Shown: positions 18,351 through 27,889 of the stretch, piece after piece
How positions within the stretch are numbered: position 1 is the first letter of the stretch
Layout of the letters: each line of letters opens with the position of its first letter
Assembly: GCA_903789525.1 (NCBI GenBank)
Contig: CAIFER010000001.1
Span: forward strand, 558,001 to 622,000
Source: an uncultured Aeriscardovia sp.
GTDB lineage: Bacteria > Actinomycetota > Actinomycetes > Actinomycetales > Bifidobacteriaceae
Length of the DNA stretch: 64,000 bases
Direction: 5' to 3'
The notes under the pieces: model-generated
Told to the model about the DNA's origin: nothing
What the model saw: the letters and a program-made list of their open reading frames with translations, nothing else
Databases searched by the model: none
Made by a program: the position numbers and the translations under genes

Positions 18351-19424
18351 ATGCTCGAACACAATCGAAATCGCACCCATCACGAATTTTTGCCACACGG
18401 CACAAGTCTGCGCGTCAAGATCGAAATTCTCATCATCTGCTCAGTCGCTGTTGCGTTCTGTTGCGCGTGGGCGATGAGCAAAATCGGTTTGAGCGGGTGG
18501 ATTAGTCTGCCGATCGTCCTCGTCTTTTTCAGCGTGATCGGATATTTCTTCTCACGGCATTTGACGCAATCACTCATTGCTGTCCGAGATGCAGCTCAGG
18601 CCATGGCACAAGGCGAATATCACACGCGTCTGCAGCAAACGAGCACGGATGAGGTCGGCGAACTTGTCGTCAGCTTCAATGAGATGGCTAATGATCTCGA
18701 ACATGAAGATCAGATGCGAAAAGATTTGATCGCCAATGTCAGCCACGAACTGCGCACGCCTGTGGCAGCAATGATGGCGCAAGCAGAAAATATGGCTGAC
18801 CACGTCATCCAGCCAACACCTGCTAACCTCGAAGTCATTGTCACGCAAACGCACAAACTCAGCGACTTAATTGCGTTCCTCCTTGACCTCTCCCGCATGG
18901 AGGCTGGTGCCGCAAGTCTTCACATTTCGCGCTTTAACTTCAAAGATTTCATCGACGAGACACTTGAACCTCTAAAGATCGCTGATGCTCCACACGATCA
19001 TTCCATCAGTGAGCACATTCCGCATGACATCATGCTGGAAGGTGACCGCGACCGACTTGGCCAACTTTTCACCAATATCGTCAGCAACGCTCTCAAACAC
19101 TCCCCTGATCGGACACGCGTACTTCTTGAAGCGCGTACTGATACACAACGCGGCGTGCTGGTAACGAATGTCGTCAACTTCGGATCCCACATTGCTCCAC
19201 AAGACCGCGAGCGCATTTTCCGGCGTTTTGCTCTCGGACAAAATCACCCGGGAACGTCTTCAGGCGGAACTGGTTTAGGACTGTCAATCGCTCGGTGGGC
19301 TGCGAAATTGCATGGCGGAACAGTACGTGTTGTCGATGATCCGCGCGGTGCAAACTTCCAAATCGAGTTGCCGCTCAAACACCCACAACATCCAGAGCAC
19401 ACGCAACACTCACAACAGCGTTAG
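18351..19424 (+). CDS. Sensor histidine kinase with two close membrane helices
   Basis: Partner of the preceding regulator, 357 residues. Two membrane segments (about 23-43 and 50-70) are separated by only a few residues, so there is no extracellular sensor domain. HAMP follows (about 70-120), then the H-box with NVSHELRTP (about H132), the N-box in FTNIVSNALKHSPD and the G-box in GGTGLGLSIA. This is the layout of intramembrane-sensing kinases, many of which respond to envelope stress; that role is an inference here. The tail is His/Gln-rich. Confidence 0.92.
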   Translation: MLEHNRNRTHHEFLPHGTSLRVKIEILIICSVAVAFCCAWAMSKIGLSGWISLPIVLVFFSVIGYFFSRHLTQSLIAVRDAAQAMAQGEYHTRLQQTSTDEVGELVVSFNEMANDLEHEDQMRKDLIANVSHELRTPVAAMMAQAENMADHVIQPTPANLEVIVTQTHKLSDLIAFLLDLSRMEAGAASLHISRFNFKDFIDETLEPLKIADAPHDHSISEHIPHDIMLEGDRDRLGQLFTNIVSNALKHSPDRTRVLLEARTDTQRGVLVTNVVNFGSHIAPQDRERIFRRFALGQNHPGTSSGGTGLGLSIARWAAKLHGGTVRVVDDPRGANFQIELPLKHPQHPEHTQHSQQR

Positions 19425-19491
19425 CCGCCACGATTTCACATTTTTCGTCCCTCACTTGACGAACTCCTCAAAGTTCATCACAATAGAAATA

Positions 19492-19507
19492 TCGAACAAA
19501 TGTTCGA
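19492..19507. promoter_or_regulatory. LexA (SOS) box
   Basis: TCGAACAAATGTTCGA fits the actinobacterial/Gram-positive LexA consensus CGAAC-N4-GTTCG with both half-sites perfect. The palindrome extends with AT bases on either side. It lies 37 bases upstream of the umuD start. A TTGACG at 19456-19461 may be the -35 element. SOS induction of umuDC is therefore expected. Confidence 0.92.
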
Positions 19508-19543
19508 ATATGTTTTCTACCTGACGAGCTCGAGGGAGGAAGA

Positions 19544-20059
19544 ATGGAACGTCATACATTCGATTCTGCCGGCTCTACCGGCTCTGCTACGCCAACTTCC
19601 GCCGCCACTTCTGTCGCCTCAGTTGCACATGTTGCATGCGCTCAGCCTGAGCAAACCATCCCCGAAGCGTTGGAAGCAGTCCACGCTGGTTTCCCGTCTG
19701 TCGCGCAAGACTATTTCATTTCCGACTTTTCTTTTGACGAGCACATCATCACTCACCCAGCAACTACATTTGTCGTCCGCGTCGCGGGAGATTCCATGGT
19801 CGGCGCTGGCATTTTTGATGGCGATCTTCTTCTTGTTGATCGTTCGCTCACTGCGCATGACGGTGATGTCATTATTGCCGCACTTGATGGAGAGCTGACA
19901 GTCAAACGCCTCCTTCTTCGTGGCCATAGCAAACCTCCTATTCTCCATCCAGAAAATCCGCACTATCCGAACATCACTCTTCACAGCAGCCAAGATTTTC
20001 TCGTCTGGGGTGTGGTAATCGGAAACTACCATTTTCAGCGTCCTCGTGAGGAGGCGTAG
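19544..20059 (+). CDS. umuD: UmuD-type S24 self-cleaving protein
   Basis: LexA-like serine protease that cleaves itself after RecA contact and then joins the Y-family polymerase. The catalytic Ser is in VAGDSMVGAG (about S84) and the Lys in LTVKRL (about K121). The cleavage site aligns at HAGFPS, so Ala-Gly (48-49) in place of the Cys-Gly of E. coli UmuD. The N-terminal arm is about 48 residues, twice that of E. coli, and Ser/Thr/Ala-rich. GGGAGG precedes the ATG. It stands six bases upstream of umuC and behind a LexA box. Confidence 0.92.
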   Translation: MERHTFDSAGSTGSATPTSAATSVASVAHVACAQPEQTIPEALEAVHAGFPSVAQDYFISDFSFDEHIITHPATTFVVRVAGDSMVGAGIFDGDLLLVDRSLTAHDGDVIIAALDGELTVKRLLLRGHSKPPILHPENPHYPNITLHSSQDFLVWGVVIGNYHFQRPREEA

Positions 20060-20065
20060 CCCGCG

Positions 20066-21535
20066 ATGGAAGCTTCAGCCGCACTCGGACGCATCGATAC
20101 GTGGGATTCCAGCCCTCTCCTCGCACGCCCTGATATGCACCCGTCGCATGCCACCGCGCCGACTCGCCCATCCTCACCGCAGCCATCCCACACGCCGATT
20201 CCACATCAGCCTGTAGGAAAGTGTGTCTATGTTCTCGCTGACGCAGATACTTTTTACGCCTCATGCGAACGCGTTTTCCACCCCGATCTTGCTCACACGC
20301 CTATCGTTGTTTTATCCAATAACGATGGATGCGTGGTCACGCGTACAGCTGAAGCAAAACCATTCGTTCCACGTGGCGCACCATGGTTTCAAATTCGCGA
20401 ACAAGCAACGGAAAAGGGTGCCGTCGCCCGCAGCTCAAACTATGAGCTGTATGGAAGTCTTTCCGCACGCATGATGTCTGTCATGCACCACTTCTTCGTC
20501 CATCAAGAAGTGGCATCCATTGATGAATGCTTCCTGCGCTCATCACTTCCCTTGTCGACTGTCATTGCAACTACTCTGAAGATGCGGCAGGCTGTATGGC
20601 AAGGGGTGGGGATCCCCGTCTCAATCGGCATCGCCCCCACCAAAACGCTGGCAAAAATCGTCAACCATGATGCAAAACATTCTGCCGGGCACACCCACCT
20701 CACATGCTGGAACACGCTCACACACGATGAAAAAATAGAAATGCTCTCCAGCACACCTGTCTGTGATGTATGGGGCGTCGGACGTCGTTTGACACATCAA
20801 CTCGTCTCTCTCGGAATTATTACCGCCTTGCAGTTGCGCAATAGTGATCCCGTCGAAATGAAGCACCGCTTTTCCGTCTTCCTCCAGCGCACGATCCTCG
20901 AACTGCGTGGTATCCCATGCGTCCAGGAAGAAGCAGATGCTGACAACGGCGTCCGTACAGACATGATCTTCTGCTCACGCATGTTCTCGCACCCGGTCTG
21001 TGGTCCTGTGCCAATTGCCCAAGCTCTCACCGTCTATGCTCAAGACGCCTGTCGCCGACTTCGACGGCAAAAATCATTGGCAGGAGCCGTCGGAATCTTT
21101 GCAGGAGTGAGTCCCTTTACTCACAGTGACACAGACTTTTCCGTACCCCTCACTGTTGGCACACTTCCCACTCCGAGCGATAATCCACTGGTGATCGTTG
21201 ACTTCATCTGTCATCATCTTCTTCCACGTATTCACATCAATCCGCACACGCATTTCGTACGAGCAGGTGTCATGTTGACGGGTTTGCAGAACGCACATGA
21301 CTATCATCCACTTGCTGGCTTTGCCCCTCAGCGTGACACATCCGGCATCGGGAGCATCCTCGACCACATGAACCAACTGTACGGAGATCATTCAGTAGGA
21401 ATCGGATTTGCTGGCATCAGAGGAGTGGGTCAACATCATAATGAAACCGGAGCATCGTGGAACATGCGCCGCGCACTGCTCTCCAATCGCGGAACGACGC
21501 GCTGGGATGAGATGACTGTCGTTCACGCAGATTAA
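20066..21535 (+). CDS. umuC: Y-family translesion DNA polymerase, UmuC type
   Basis: Error-prone polymerase for replication past lesions. The palm signatures are ADADTFYASCERVF (metal-binding Asp about 59/61), VVLSNNDGCVVTRTAEAK, SSNYELYG and ASIDECFL (about D153 and E154). VSIGIAPTKTLAKIVNHDAK and the helix-hairpin-helix DVWGVGRRL follow. The 489 residues include about 50 Pro/His-rich residues before the palm that E. coli UmuC lacks. GAGGAGG inside the end of umuD provides the ribosome site. It is co-transcribed with umuD under SOS control. Confidence 0.93.
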   Translation: MEASAALGRIDTWDSSPLLARPDMHPSHATAPTRPSSPQPSHTPIPHQPVGKCVYVLADADTFYASCERVFHPDLAHTPIVVLSNNDGCVVTRTAEAKPFVPRGAPWFQIREQATEKGAVARSSNYELYGSLSARMMSVMHHFFVHQEVASIDECFLRSSLPLSTVIATTLKMRQAVWQGVGIPVSIGIAPTKTLAKIVNHDAKHSAGHTHLTCWNTLTHDEKIEMLSSTPVCDVWGVGRRLTHQLVSLGIITALQLRNSDPVEMKHRFSVFLQRTILELRGIPCVQEEADADNGVRTDMIFCSRMFSHPVCGPVPIAQALTVYAQDACRRLRRQKSLAGAVGIFAGVSPFTHSDTDFSVPLTVGTLPTPSDNPLVIVDFICHHLLPRIHINPHTHFVRAGVMLTGLQNAHDYHPLAGFAPQRDTSGIGSILDHMNQLYGDHSVGIGFAGIRGVGQHHNETGASWNMRRALLSNRGTTRWDEMTVVHAD

Positions 21536-21549
21536 TGCAATGCAACGGG

Positions 21550-22317
21550 CTAATGCACATCGTCCTGGAGTTGAGAAGGTAAAACGGCTGCAAGCGTCAC
21601 GGCACAGAGAACGTGGAATCCTGCAGCACGTAACACACGAGAACATCCAAGTAGCGTCGAGCCTGTTGTACAAATGTCGTCCACGAGAATCACCGACGGG
21701 TATGCACGAAGAATTGGATATGCACGAGAACGAACGTACATCTGCGTCCGCGATCGGCGCTGCCGCTGTGCCACTGTCCCCTTTACTGATTTGCGTGCTC
21801 CGGCGTGAAAGTTCACAGCGCAGACGTGGCGAACAGCTATCTCCTGCTCAGCAAGACTGTGTTCAAGCGCACGACTGACCGGGCGCGAAATCTCCACCGT
21901 ATGGAACCGTCCGCGCCGGGCAATGGATGCGCGTGTTGACGGAAGTGGAACCACAGCAATACGACTCCCCGGTGTGCAGATCTGTGGAACAACTTCACAT
22001 GCACGATGACTCAGAAAGCGTGCAAAAAGGCGTCCTACCTGCACGTCGTCGTGATCTTTCCACTGGAGAATCGCGCGTCGAACGGCTCCTGCATATGAGC
22101 AACACGAGTAGCAATAACCTGATGAAATAAGTGCCGGTGGAAACTCACGATGCACTGGACAGTCAAAAAGAGGCGCGCACGATGTGCACAGCACGTCATC
22201 CGGTGCTCCGCACCCAGCGCACCCTCGCGGAAAGAGCATAAGATCTATCTCACGCAGTGCACCGGCGACTTGAGCAGCCACATCACGAGCAAAATAACTA
22301 CGAGACATAGCATCCAT
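21550..22317 (-). CDS. comF: ComF-family phosphoribosyltransferase-like protein
   Basis: Homologue of the competence protein ComF. An N-terminal zinc ribbon has CAGCGAPDDVLCTSC, with a further Cys pair (YCYSCC). The C-terminal phosphoribosyltransferase fold shows the PRPP-binding loop VILVDDICTTGST. 255 residues from the ATG at 22317, behind AAAGGGAACA. ComF helps single-stranded DNA handling during transformation in Firmicutes and Proteobacteria; its role here is inferred from family only. It is convergent with umuC, 14 bases apart. Confidence 0.85.
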   Translation of the reverse strand: MDAMSRSYFARDVAAQVAGALREIDLMLFPRGCAGCGAPDDVLCTSCAPLFDCPVHREFPPALISSGYCYSCCSYAGAVRRAILQWKDHDDVQVGRLFARFLSHRACEVVPQICTPGSRIAVVPLPSTRASIARRGRFHTVEISRPVSRALEHSLAEQEIAVRHVCAVNFHAGARKSVKGTVAQRQRRSRTQMYVRSRAYPILRAYPSVILVDDICTTGSTLLGCSRVLRAAGFHVLCAVTLAAVLPSQLQDDVH

Positions 22318-22469
22318 TGTTCCCTTTTCGCCCACGGTGCAGTATTCAGAAAAATAAATGTGCACAAATCACACAGCAAAAGTGCTCATCACCGATCACA
22401 CACCTTCTCATAACGTGGCTTGCAGGCTTACTAACTGTTCAGGTGAATCAAAGGTTTATGGTGGATAAG

Positions 22470-22919
22470 ATGACTCACACAGATGATTCCTCGCTTCCAT
22501 GGCTCCGGCCCACGTATCGCGATCGGCATGGTCGTGGGCAACGTCGACCTCTCTTTGGGGCGTGGCTCCCCCGGTATCGCACGCAATCGGGCATGTTTGA
22601 CCGGATTGCGGAGGCAGAGGTGCAACGTTTGGCTCACGCATGGCCGGATCTTTTCCAATCAATTCGCTGCACAGTCGAGGATGTTCCTCCCACTGATCCG
22701 TTACCGTGGGAAGATCAATTTGTACTTCGTTCTCGCGCTTTTCCAGCACAGCACCATCAACCGGCACGCATTGTCATTTATCGACGTCCGCTTCAGACAA
22801 TCTCCTCCGATCCCGCCGATTTGCAGATTCTCATCCGTGAGGAACTCGTTGCTCGCCTTGCAGAGCTCACAGGACTCAATCCTGAAGACATTGACCCGTC
22901 ATATGGCGACGACGAGTAG
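22470..22919 (+). CDS. Zincin-fold (DUF1025-type) protein with lost active site
   Basis: 149 residues. The actinobacterial form of the small metallopeptidase-like family is recognisable from YRDRHGRGQRRPLFG near the start, FDRIAEAEVQRL, then VEDVPP and ARIVIYRRPL. The helix that carries HExxHxxGH in true members reads ELVARLAELTGLNPEDID, so no zinc ligands remain and peptidase activity is unlikely. The ATG at 22470 is chosen (GGTGG upstream); an ATG at 22458 is possible. It is divergent from comF and convergent with the envelope gene. The same family sits near whiB2 and mannose genes in mycobacteria. Confidence 0.75.
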   Translation: MTHTDDSSLPWLRPTYRDRHGRGQRRPLFGAWLPRYRTQSGMFDRIAEAEVQRLAHAWPDLFQSIRCTVEDVPPTDPLPWEDQFVLRSRAFPAQHHQPARIVIYRRPLQTISSDPADLQILIREELVARLAELTGLNPEDIDPSYGDDE

Positions 22920-22968
22920 AGAGCTGCAAGAGCCATCAAAAGGAGCTCAGAGCGAGCACCTACCGCAC

Positions 22969-24528
22969 TTACCGACCGAGTGACGCGAGTGGCGTACGCG
23001 TCACGAGAATTTGCATAATGTGCGGCATCAAACTTGTCGGCGTCAGGACAGAAATACCGGCAACGTTTTTACTCGTGAGAGCCGGTGACGAAAGCGACAG
23101 AGCCCAGTGAACGTGCGAAGAATGCGATTGCTGGCACACAATCGCTAGCGGTGTTTTCGCGATCGTCGTCGGATTCACGACCACCGTCGACTGAGCAGGA
23201 ACTGTCACATCGCGATCGCCAGCACTCGTCCCGTCAGCTTGGAGAGCCGACAGATGGACGTGTGCAGACTGGCTCATTGGATTTGCAATGACGATCGAGG
23301 CTTGAAGCTGGCTCGGCAGCGCAATAGCTGATGACGCTTCAGCACGCGAAGAAGAGATTGATGCAAAATCTTGCTGATCGGAATTCCCATTACTGGTCTG
23401 CTCGGCAGTGGCGAAAACATGCGGATCATCAATGACGAGCGCACGCGCATGAGCAGGTGCTTGACCGCAATTATGAACAGCAACCCGCTGGGCATCAACT
23501 GAAATAGTTGACGGACTCGTTGCGCCGCGATCAGTCAGCCACCACATGCGAACGAGACGAGCTGACTGCGAGAATAACTGCACTTGTGTGGGCTGTCGCG
23601 GATTCAGTCCAGCAATAACCTGCGGAGACGACGCGGAAGACCGGGAAGAAACTGTGCTCTCTAACGGCACCTCATAGTCAACGCCACGAGACGACAGACC
23701 GTGGGATAGCTCGGATTTGACGACAGCATACACTGGCGTCACCGAACTGACCATTCGCACATATAGAGCCGCTTGATTGGGTGCAGCAGCTGAAAGGTTG
23801 AACGACGCCTGCGCATGCGCACCAACCGTCAGCTGAGAAGCAACACGAGAATCCAACGCACCCGACTGCTTCGTCCCCCACACTGTCACGCTGACGACGG
23901 TCGCCTTTGATGAATCGTTTGCGACGACAAGTTGATGAGCATTCCCAGCCTGCGTCGACGGAACAAGAAAGCTCTCGTGCAGTACCGATGACACGCATGA
24001 CGAACTCGCGAGACCAGCGACATCTCCTCGGCTCGCCCACGATGCAGTTGTTCCAGCCAATCCGGTACCCTCAACATCTTGGAGAAGCGACGTGTCCACA
24101 AAATGAGATGCAGACGCGTTACCGTGATCTCCCGCGCTCTTGCCCTCAGACAGTGAGGAGATGGAGTTACCCGACAGGTCTGAGATAGTCGAATTAAACA
24201 CTGAACCGATCGCTGCCAGAGACGTCAGAGAAGTTAGATCACCTTGAGACGCCGCAAACTGCTGATCGCCGTACGACTGGTGATCACTCAAGCCAATTTG
24301 TGATGGGCACCACAGACGCAAAGAGGATCGTGTCACGTGATGACGGCTCGCAGCTGCAACACCATGCGATGGCGAGGGCGAATCGACGAATGGAATTGCA
24401 CCGCTCAACGAAAAGACGGAGAAACAAACTGCCACAACGACGATGGCACTGACGATCGCAAGTGTCATGAGTCGTGTACGCCGTGAACGAGCACGCTTGT
24501 CTGCTGGTGACGCCTGAGATTTGTTCAT
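22969..24528 (-). CDS. DUF5719-like membrane-anchored extracellular protein
   Basis: 519 residues with one N-terminal membrane helix (about 22-45) after a basic RARSRRTR stretch, and the rest outside the cell. The body is Ser/Ala/Thr-rich with beta-like segments such as VVANDSSKATVVSVTVWG and VDAQRVAVHNCG. I assign it to the DUF5719 type by pattern and by its place after a large glycosyltransferase, a pairing known in actinobacteria. The ATG at 24528 shares its A with the stop of the upstream glycosyltransferase, so the two are translationally coupled. A role in surface polysaccharide assembly is an inference. Confidence 0.65.
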   Translation of the reverse strand: MNKSQASPADKRARSRRTRLMTLAIVSAIVVVAVCFSVFSLSGAIPFVDSPSPSHGVAAASRHHVTRSSLRLWCPSQIGLSDHQSYGDQQFAASQGDLTSLTSLAAIGSVFNSTISDLSGNSISSLSEGKSAGDHGNASASHFVDTSLLQDVEGTGLAGTTASWASRGDVAGLASSSCVSSVLHESFLVPSTQAGNAHQLVVANDSSKATVVSVTVWGTKQSGALDSRVASQLTVGAHAQASFNLSAAAPNQAALYVRMVSSVTPVYAVVKSELSHGLSSRGVDYEVPLESTVSSRSSASSPQVIAGLNPRQPTQVQLFSQSARLVRMWWLTDRGATSPSTISVDAQRVAVHNCGQAPAHARALVIDDPHVFATAEQTSNGNSDQQDFASISSSRAEASSAIALPSQLQASIVIANPMSQSAHVHLSALQADGTSAGDRDVTVPAQSTVVVNPTTIAKTPLAIVCQQSHSSHVHWALSLSSPALTSKNVAGISVLTPTSLMPHIMQILVTRTPLASLGR

Positions 24529-27500
24529 CACTCTTCGCTCTCCTTGCCGTTGTCTCGCGTTCTCGTGACCTCACGCTCCAAACGCCGCGAGCGCGGAATG
24601 GCTAGCATGCACGTGGCAATGAGCGTTACGCCCATCACGATCAACCATGCGATTCGTTGAGGATCTGTGCGAGCTTGCCTCCACGGCTTAGTATTGATTC
24701 CCGTTGTATTGACAGCCGCTGAGCTGGAATCGAGATCCGTATTCATTCCCATGTCATCGAGGTCCATGGAAGCAACGTCGCCTTGTTCGTCCTGAATATC
24801 AGATGCAGGCTCAAGGCGGACATACACACCGCTTGCATTGCTAACGACTGGGATAGTACCGTCGCTCGCTTGAATGTGTGCGATGAGCGCCGACCGCACC
24901 GATACCGATGGAGTGCTCTCCTGGGTGGAGGCGACATGCGTATTCGTGCTGTTTGCCGGTGGAATAAAGATACCGACGAAGCCATCACGCGAAAGCTGAG
25001 CAATTGACGATGGCGAAGAAGAATTCATCAGCTGCGCCACGATGTTGCCGAGCCCCCGATCTGTGGGGTCGAATGAGGTGATACTAGCTGCGTCGAGCGT
25101 TGCAGAGCGATCGAGTATATCGCCCGTTGATGTTGACAAGACCGTGAAATGTGCGTGGGTTTCATCCACCGGCGTGATGGCGAGAATACGCTGGACGCGC
25201 GGAGAAGCAGGAACTGATTTGGCGACCAGATCACGTTGTGCAATCAATGGCAAAACCGAATGATTAGCAGTGATCGTTGCTGAGGATGACCATGCGGCAC
25301 CAACCATGATGAATGCACATATCGCCTGAATCGACAAGACAGATCCAACAATCGTCCACACTGTCCGTACAGCTGCCATCTGATGGGCGCGACGAATTCG
25401 CTCCGTCTTCCCTGGAGTAGTCAACGAGAACTGCGAATCGCGTAAGCCCGCGGCCGAGCACGCAGCCATGATCATTCCCAGCAAGATCAGCGACATGCCC
25501 GGAACCGGACTTGCGCCAACCAGCTGATCGCCCTTCAAACTCGGAATCACCTGAATAGCAATACGTGGTGCTACGAGAGCGAGAAGGACGCCAGACACGG
25601 CGATCATCCACATCATCCGCGAAATACGCCATCCACGTGGAACGAACAGACCTGCGAATGCGGCAACGACGATGAGGAATGCGCAACAAGCGATCACAAT
25701 GAGAAGCGTGCGTGTCCATCCGGATGCAGGCTTGAGCCACGTACTGAGGATTCTCCAGAAATGAGCACCCATCCATGAAGCGTCAGGAGCAGTTGATGAA
25801 GCATCTGGCAGCATCGCATCGTCGAAAAGCTGTCTCCAGAGTCCCTTTCTCCACTGCACGAGCATACTGAAGAAAGTGGGCGCGAGCACAACAATCGCCG
25901 GAACAGGGATCAGCAAGAGCATTGCTCGATGGCCTTTGCACAGTACAAGATATGCGATAAAGACGATCATCAAAGCGATGGCCATCTGCGGTTCGCAGAG
26001 GGCGACAGCCGCCATACACAGACCAGCAATCGCTGCAGCCTGAATCGAAGCATATGCGACGAGCGGGCGATCAACGGCATACCGTCCTACCGCACGCAGA
26101 ACAAAGAAGAATGCCAACGGCAAAAACACCCAGACGAAAGACAGCGGAAGATGCCCCGACTGCGGAATTCCACAGCAAAAAGCACCAGCACCCCACGCGA
26201 GCGCTGCGATAAAGCGGATAGCATTCGACCGTGTCACTGTGCCTGCGAGCGCGAAGAACGACATCAGTGCAAGTGGGAGGAACAGAATCCACCACACACT
26301 GATCCCGGCCGCCAAATTGCCGAGTCCACAGCAACTGACGAGGACCAGCACCAAATGAAATGGGAGCGGAGCACTGACGGCACCGAGACCCCATGCCGTC
26401 GAATACATCAATGATGCTGCAGACCACACATCAGGCAAGCGAGCACCAGTCGGGACAAGTCCGTCAGACGTCAACGATGCACCAGAGACGAGCGCGTGCA
26501 AGAAAGGCCAATTTGCAGCAATCGACAGCCCACACCCGAGGACGGCAAGGAAAAGCACCCAGCGAGCCCGAACAAGAGCGAGATGGTGCAGGTGATCACG
26601 ACCAAGCGGATTGACAGGCGGGAGTCGCTTTTCTTTTTCAAAGAGCCGCTGACGTGTCCTCCACTGCCTGAGCTGTTCGTGGTGTGCGATCAACGCATCA
26701 AATTGTGATCCGCCTGGACCAACCTTGCGCAAACGAATGCGGTGAGCGGTAATCTGCCCCCACAAAAAGACGCGCACCCATGGAGCTCCGAGTTCGCACA
26801 GTGCGCGGAACGGTTCCTTAGCGATGAGCAGACGAACGAGCAAAAACAGTGAATCGAGAATACTGTACAGCCACACAAATGGCCCCGCAGCAGCTGGAAT
26901 CTGTGTGGCGGCAAGTTTTTCGCGAGCAGCTACCTGGGCTGCGTAACTATCGGAAGCCCCATCCGTGAACAATCGACCGTCGGCCGACCGGATACCTTCA
27001 AAACGCGAACGCCGGTGCGCAATCACTGCCTGTGGCTCAACGACGACACGTCCACCACACCGCCAAATTTTGCGGGAAATATCGTATGACTCCCCAAATG
27101 TGCCGTACCACGGATCCGCACCGCCAATTCTCTGAAACGCATCATAACTGATGAGCGCACCTGCAAGGCTGACTCCGAATACGTCTTGCCGAGAATCGTA
27201 TTGACCCTGATCCTCTTGACCATCAACAACGAGCGATACACGATGCCCGAAACGATCAATAAAATACCCTACCGACTGCAGCGAATCATCACGCCAGCCA
27301 ACTTGCTTTGCGCCGACGAGATATGTGCTCGGCGAACGATTCAAGGTGGACGACAGATATTTCAATACTTCCGAATCATGAGGGCGCGAATCATCGTGAA
27401 GCAGCCACAGTTCGTGGCACTCGGGCGAAATAATATCGGAGCGAACAATGCGATTGATGCAGTCGCCAAAGCTGAGAGCGCGATGAAGGACAACAAGAGT

Positions 27501-27854
27501 GATTGACATGTGATCGCCGTCTGCGCACGGAATCGTCATATTCATGCCAGACAGACGCGGTGATTGTGATACATGGCTATTTTCTTCACTAGATACACAC
27601 ACTGCGATGACGAGCTGAGCTGGCAGAACTGTTTGGCAGAGAACCGAACGCACTGTGGGAGCAAAGCACGACATATCAGGGCCGACAGTGATCAGCGCGC
27701 TGATTGAGCCATCGACAGTACGCTCCTGTGTGTGCTGGTCTGAAGATTGATGAGCAGAAGGCACAGGGATATTAGGACTTGAGGCGAGAAATGCCGATTT
27801 CCTGACGATATCGGCAATATACTCGATCATCTCATGCGCTGTCGTTGTACTCAC
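24528..27854 (-). CDS. Large membrane glycosyltransferase (GT2 domain)
   Basis: 1108 residues. The N-terminal part (about 50-330) is a GT2-type domain, with the DxD-like HDDSRPHD, FGVSLAGALISYDAFQRIGG and WYGTFGESYDISRKIWRCGGRV. The remainder is about 12-14 hydrophobic segments with a soluble extracytoplasmic domain near 880-1050 and a last helix near 1075. This resembles the actinobacterial proteins that build galactan-like or rhamnose-containing envelope polymers. The start is a GTG at 27854; an ATG at 27830 is also possible. It forms an operon with the DUF5719 gene and is divergent from the first LCP gene. Confidence 0.8.
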   Translation of the reverse strand: MSTTTAHEMIEYIADIVRKSAFLASSPNIPVPSAHQSSDQHTQERTVDGSISALITVGPDMSCFAPTVRSVLCQTVLPAQLVIAVCVSSEENSHVSQSPRLSGMNMTIPCADGDHMSITLVVLHRALSFGDCINRIVRSDIISPECHELWLLHDDSRPHDSEVLKYLSSTLNRSPSTYLVGAKQVGWRDDSLQSVGYFIDRFGHRVSLVVDGQEDQGQYDSRQDVFGVSLAGALISYDAFQRIGGADPWYGTFGESYDISRKIWRCGGRVVVEPQAVIAHRRSRFEGIRSADGRLFTDGASDSYAAQVAAREKLAATQIPAAAGPFVWLYSILDSLFLLVRLLIAKEPFRALCELGAPWVRVFLWGQITAHRIRLRKVGPGGSQFDALIAHHEQLRQWRTRQRLFEKEKRLPPVNPLGRDHLHHLALVRARWVLFLAVLGCGLSIAANWPFLHALVSGASLTSDGLVPTGARLPDVWSAASLMYSTAWGLGAVSAPLPFHLVLVLVSCCGLGNLAAGISVWWILFLPLALMSFFALAGTVTRSNAIRFIAALAWGAGAFCCGIPQSGHLPLSFVWVFLPLAFFFVLRAVGRYAVDRPLVAYASIQAAAIAGLCMAAVALCEPQMAIALMIVFIAYLVLCKGHRAMLLLIPVPAIVVLAPTFFSMLVQWRKGLWRQLFDDAMLPDASSTAPDASWMGAHFWRILSTWLKPASGWTRTLLIVIACCAFLIVVAAFAGLFVPRGWRISRMMWMIAVSGVLLALVAPRIAIQVIPSLKGDQLVGASPVPGMSLILLGMIMAACSAAGLRDSQFSLTTPGKTERIRRAHQMAAVRTVWTIVGSVLSIQAICAFIMVGAAWSSSATITANHSVLPLIAQRDLVAKSVPASPRVQRILAITPVDETHAHFTVLSTSTGDILDRSATLDAASITSFDPTDRGLGNIVAQLMNSSSPSSIAQLSRDGFVGIFIPPANSTNTHVASTQESTPSVSVRSALIAHIQASDGTIPVVSNASGVYVRLEPASDIQDEQGDVASMDLDDMGMNTDLDSSSAAVNTTGINTKPWRQARTDPQRIAWLIVMGVTLIATCMLAIPRSRRLEREVTRTRDNGKESEE

Positions 27855-27889
27855 ACTTCCAGATTACGAAGAGGCTCTAACCTCTCACC

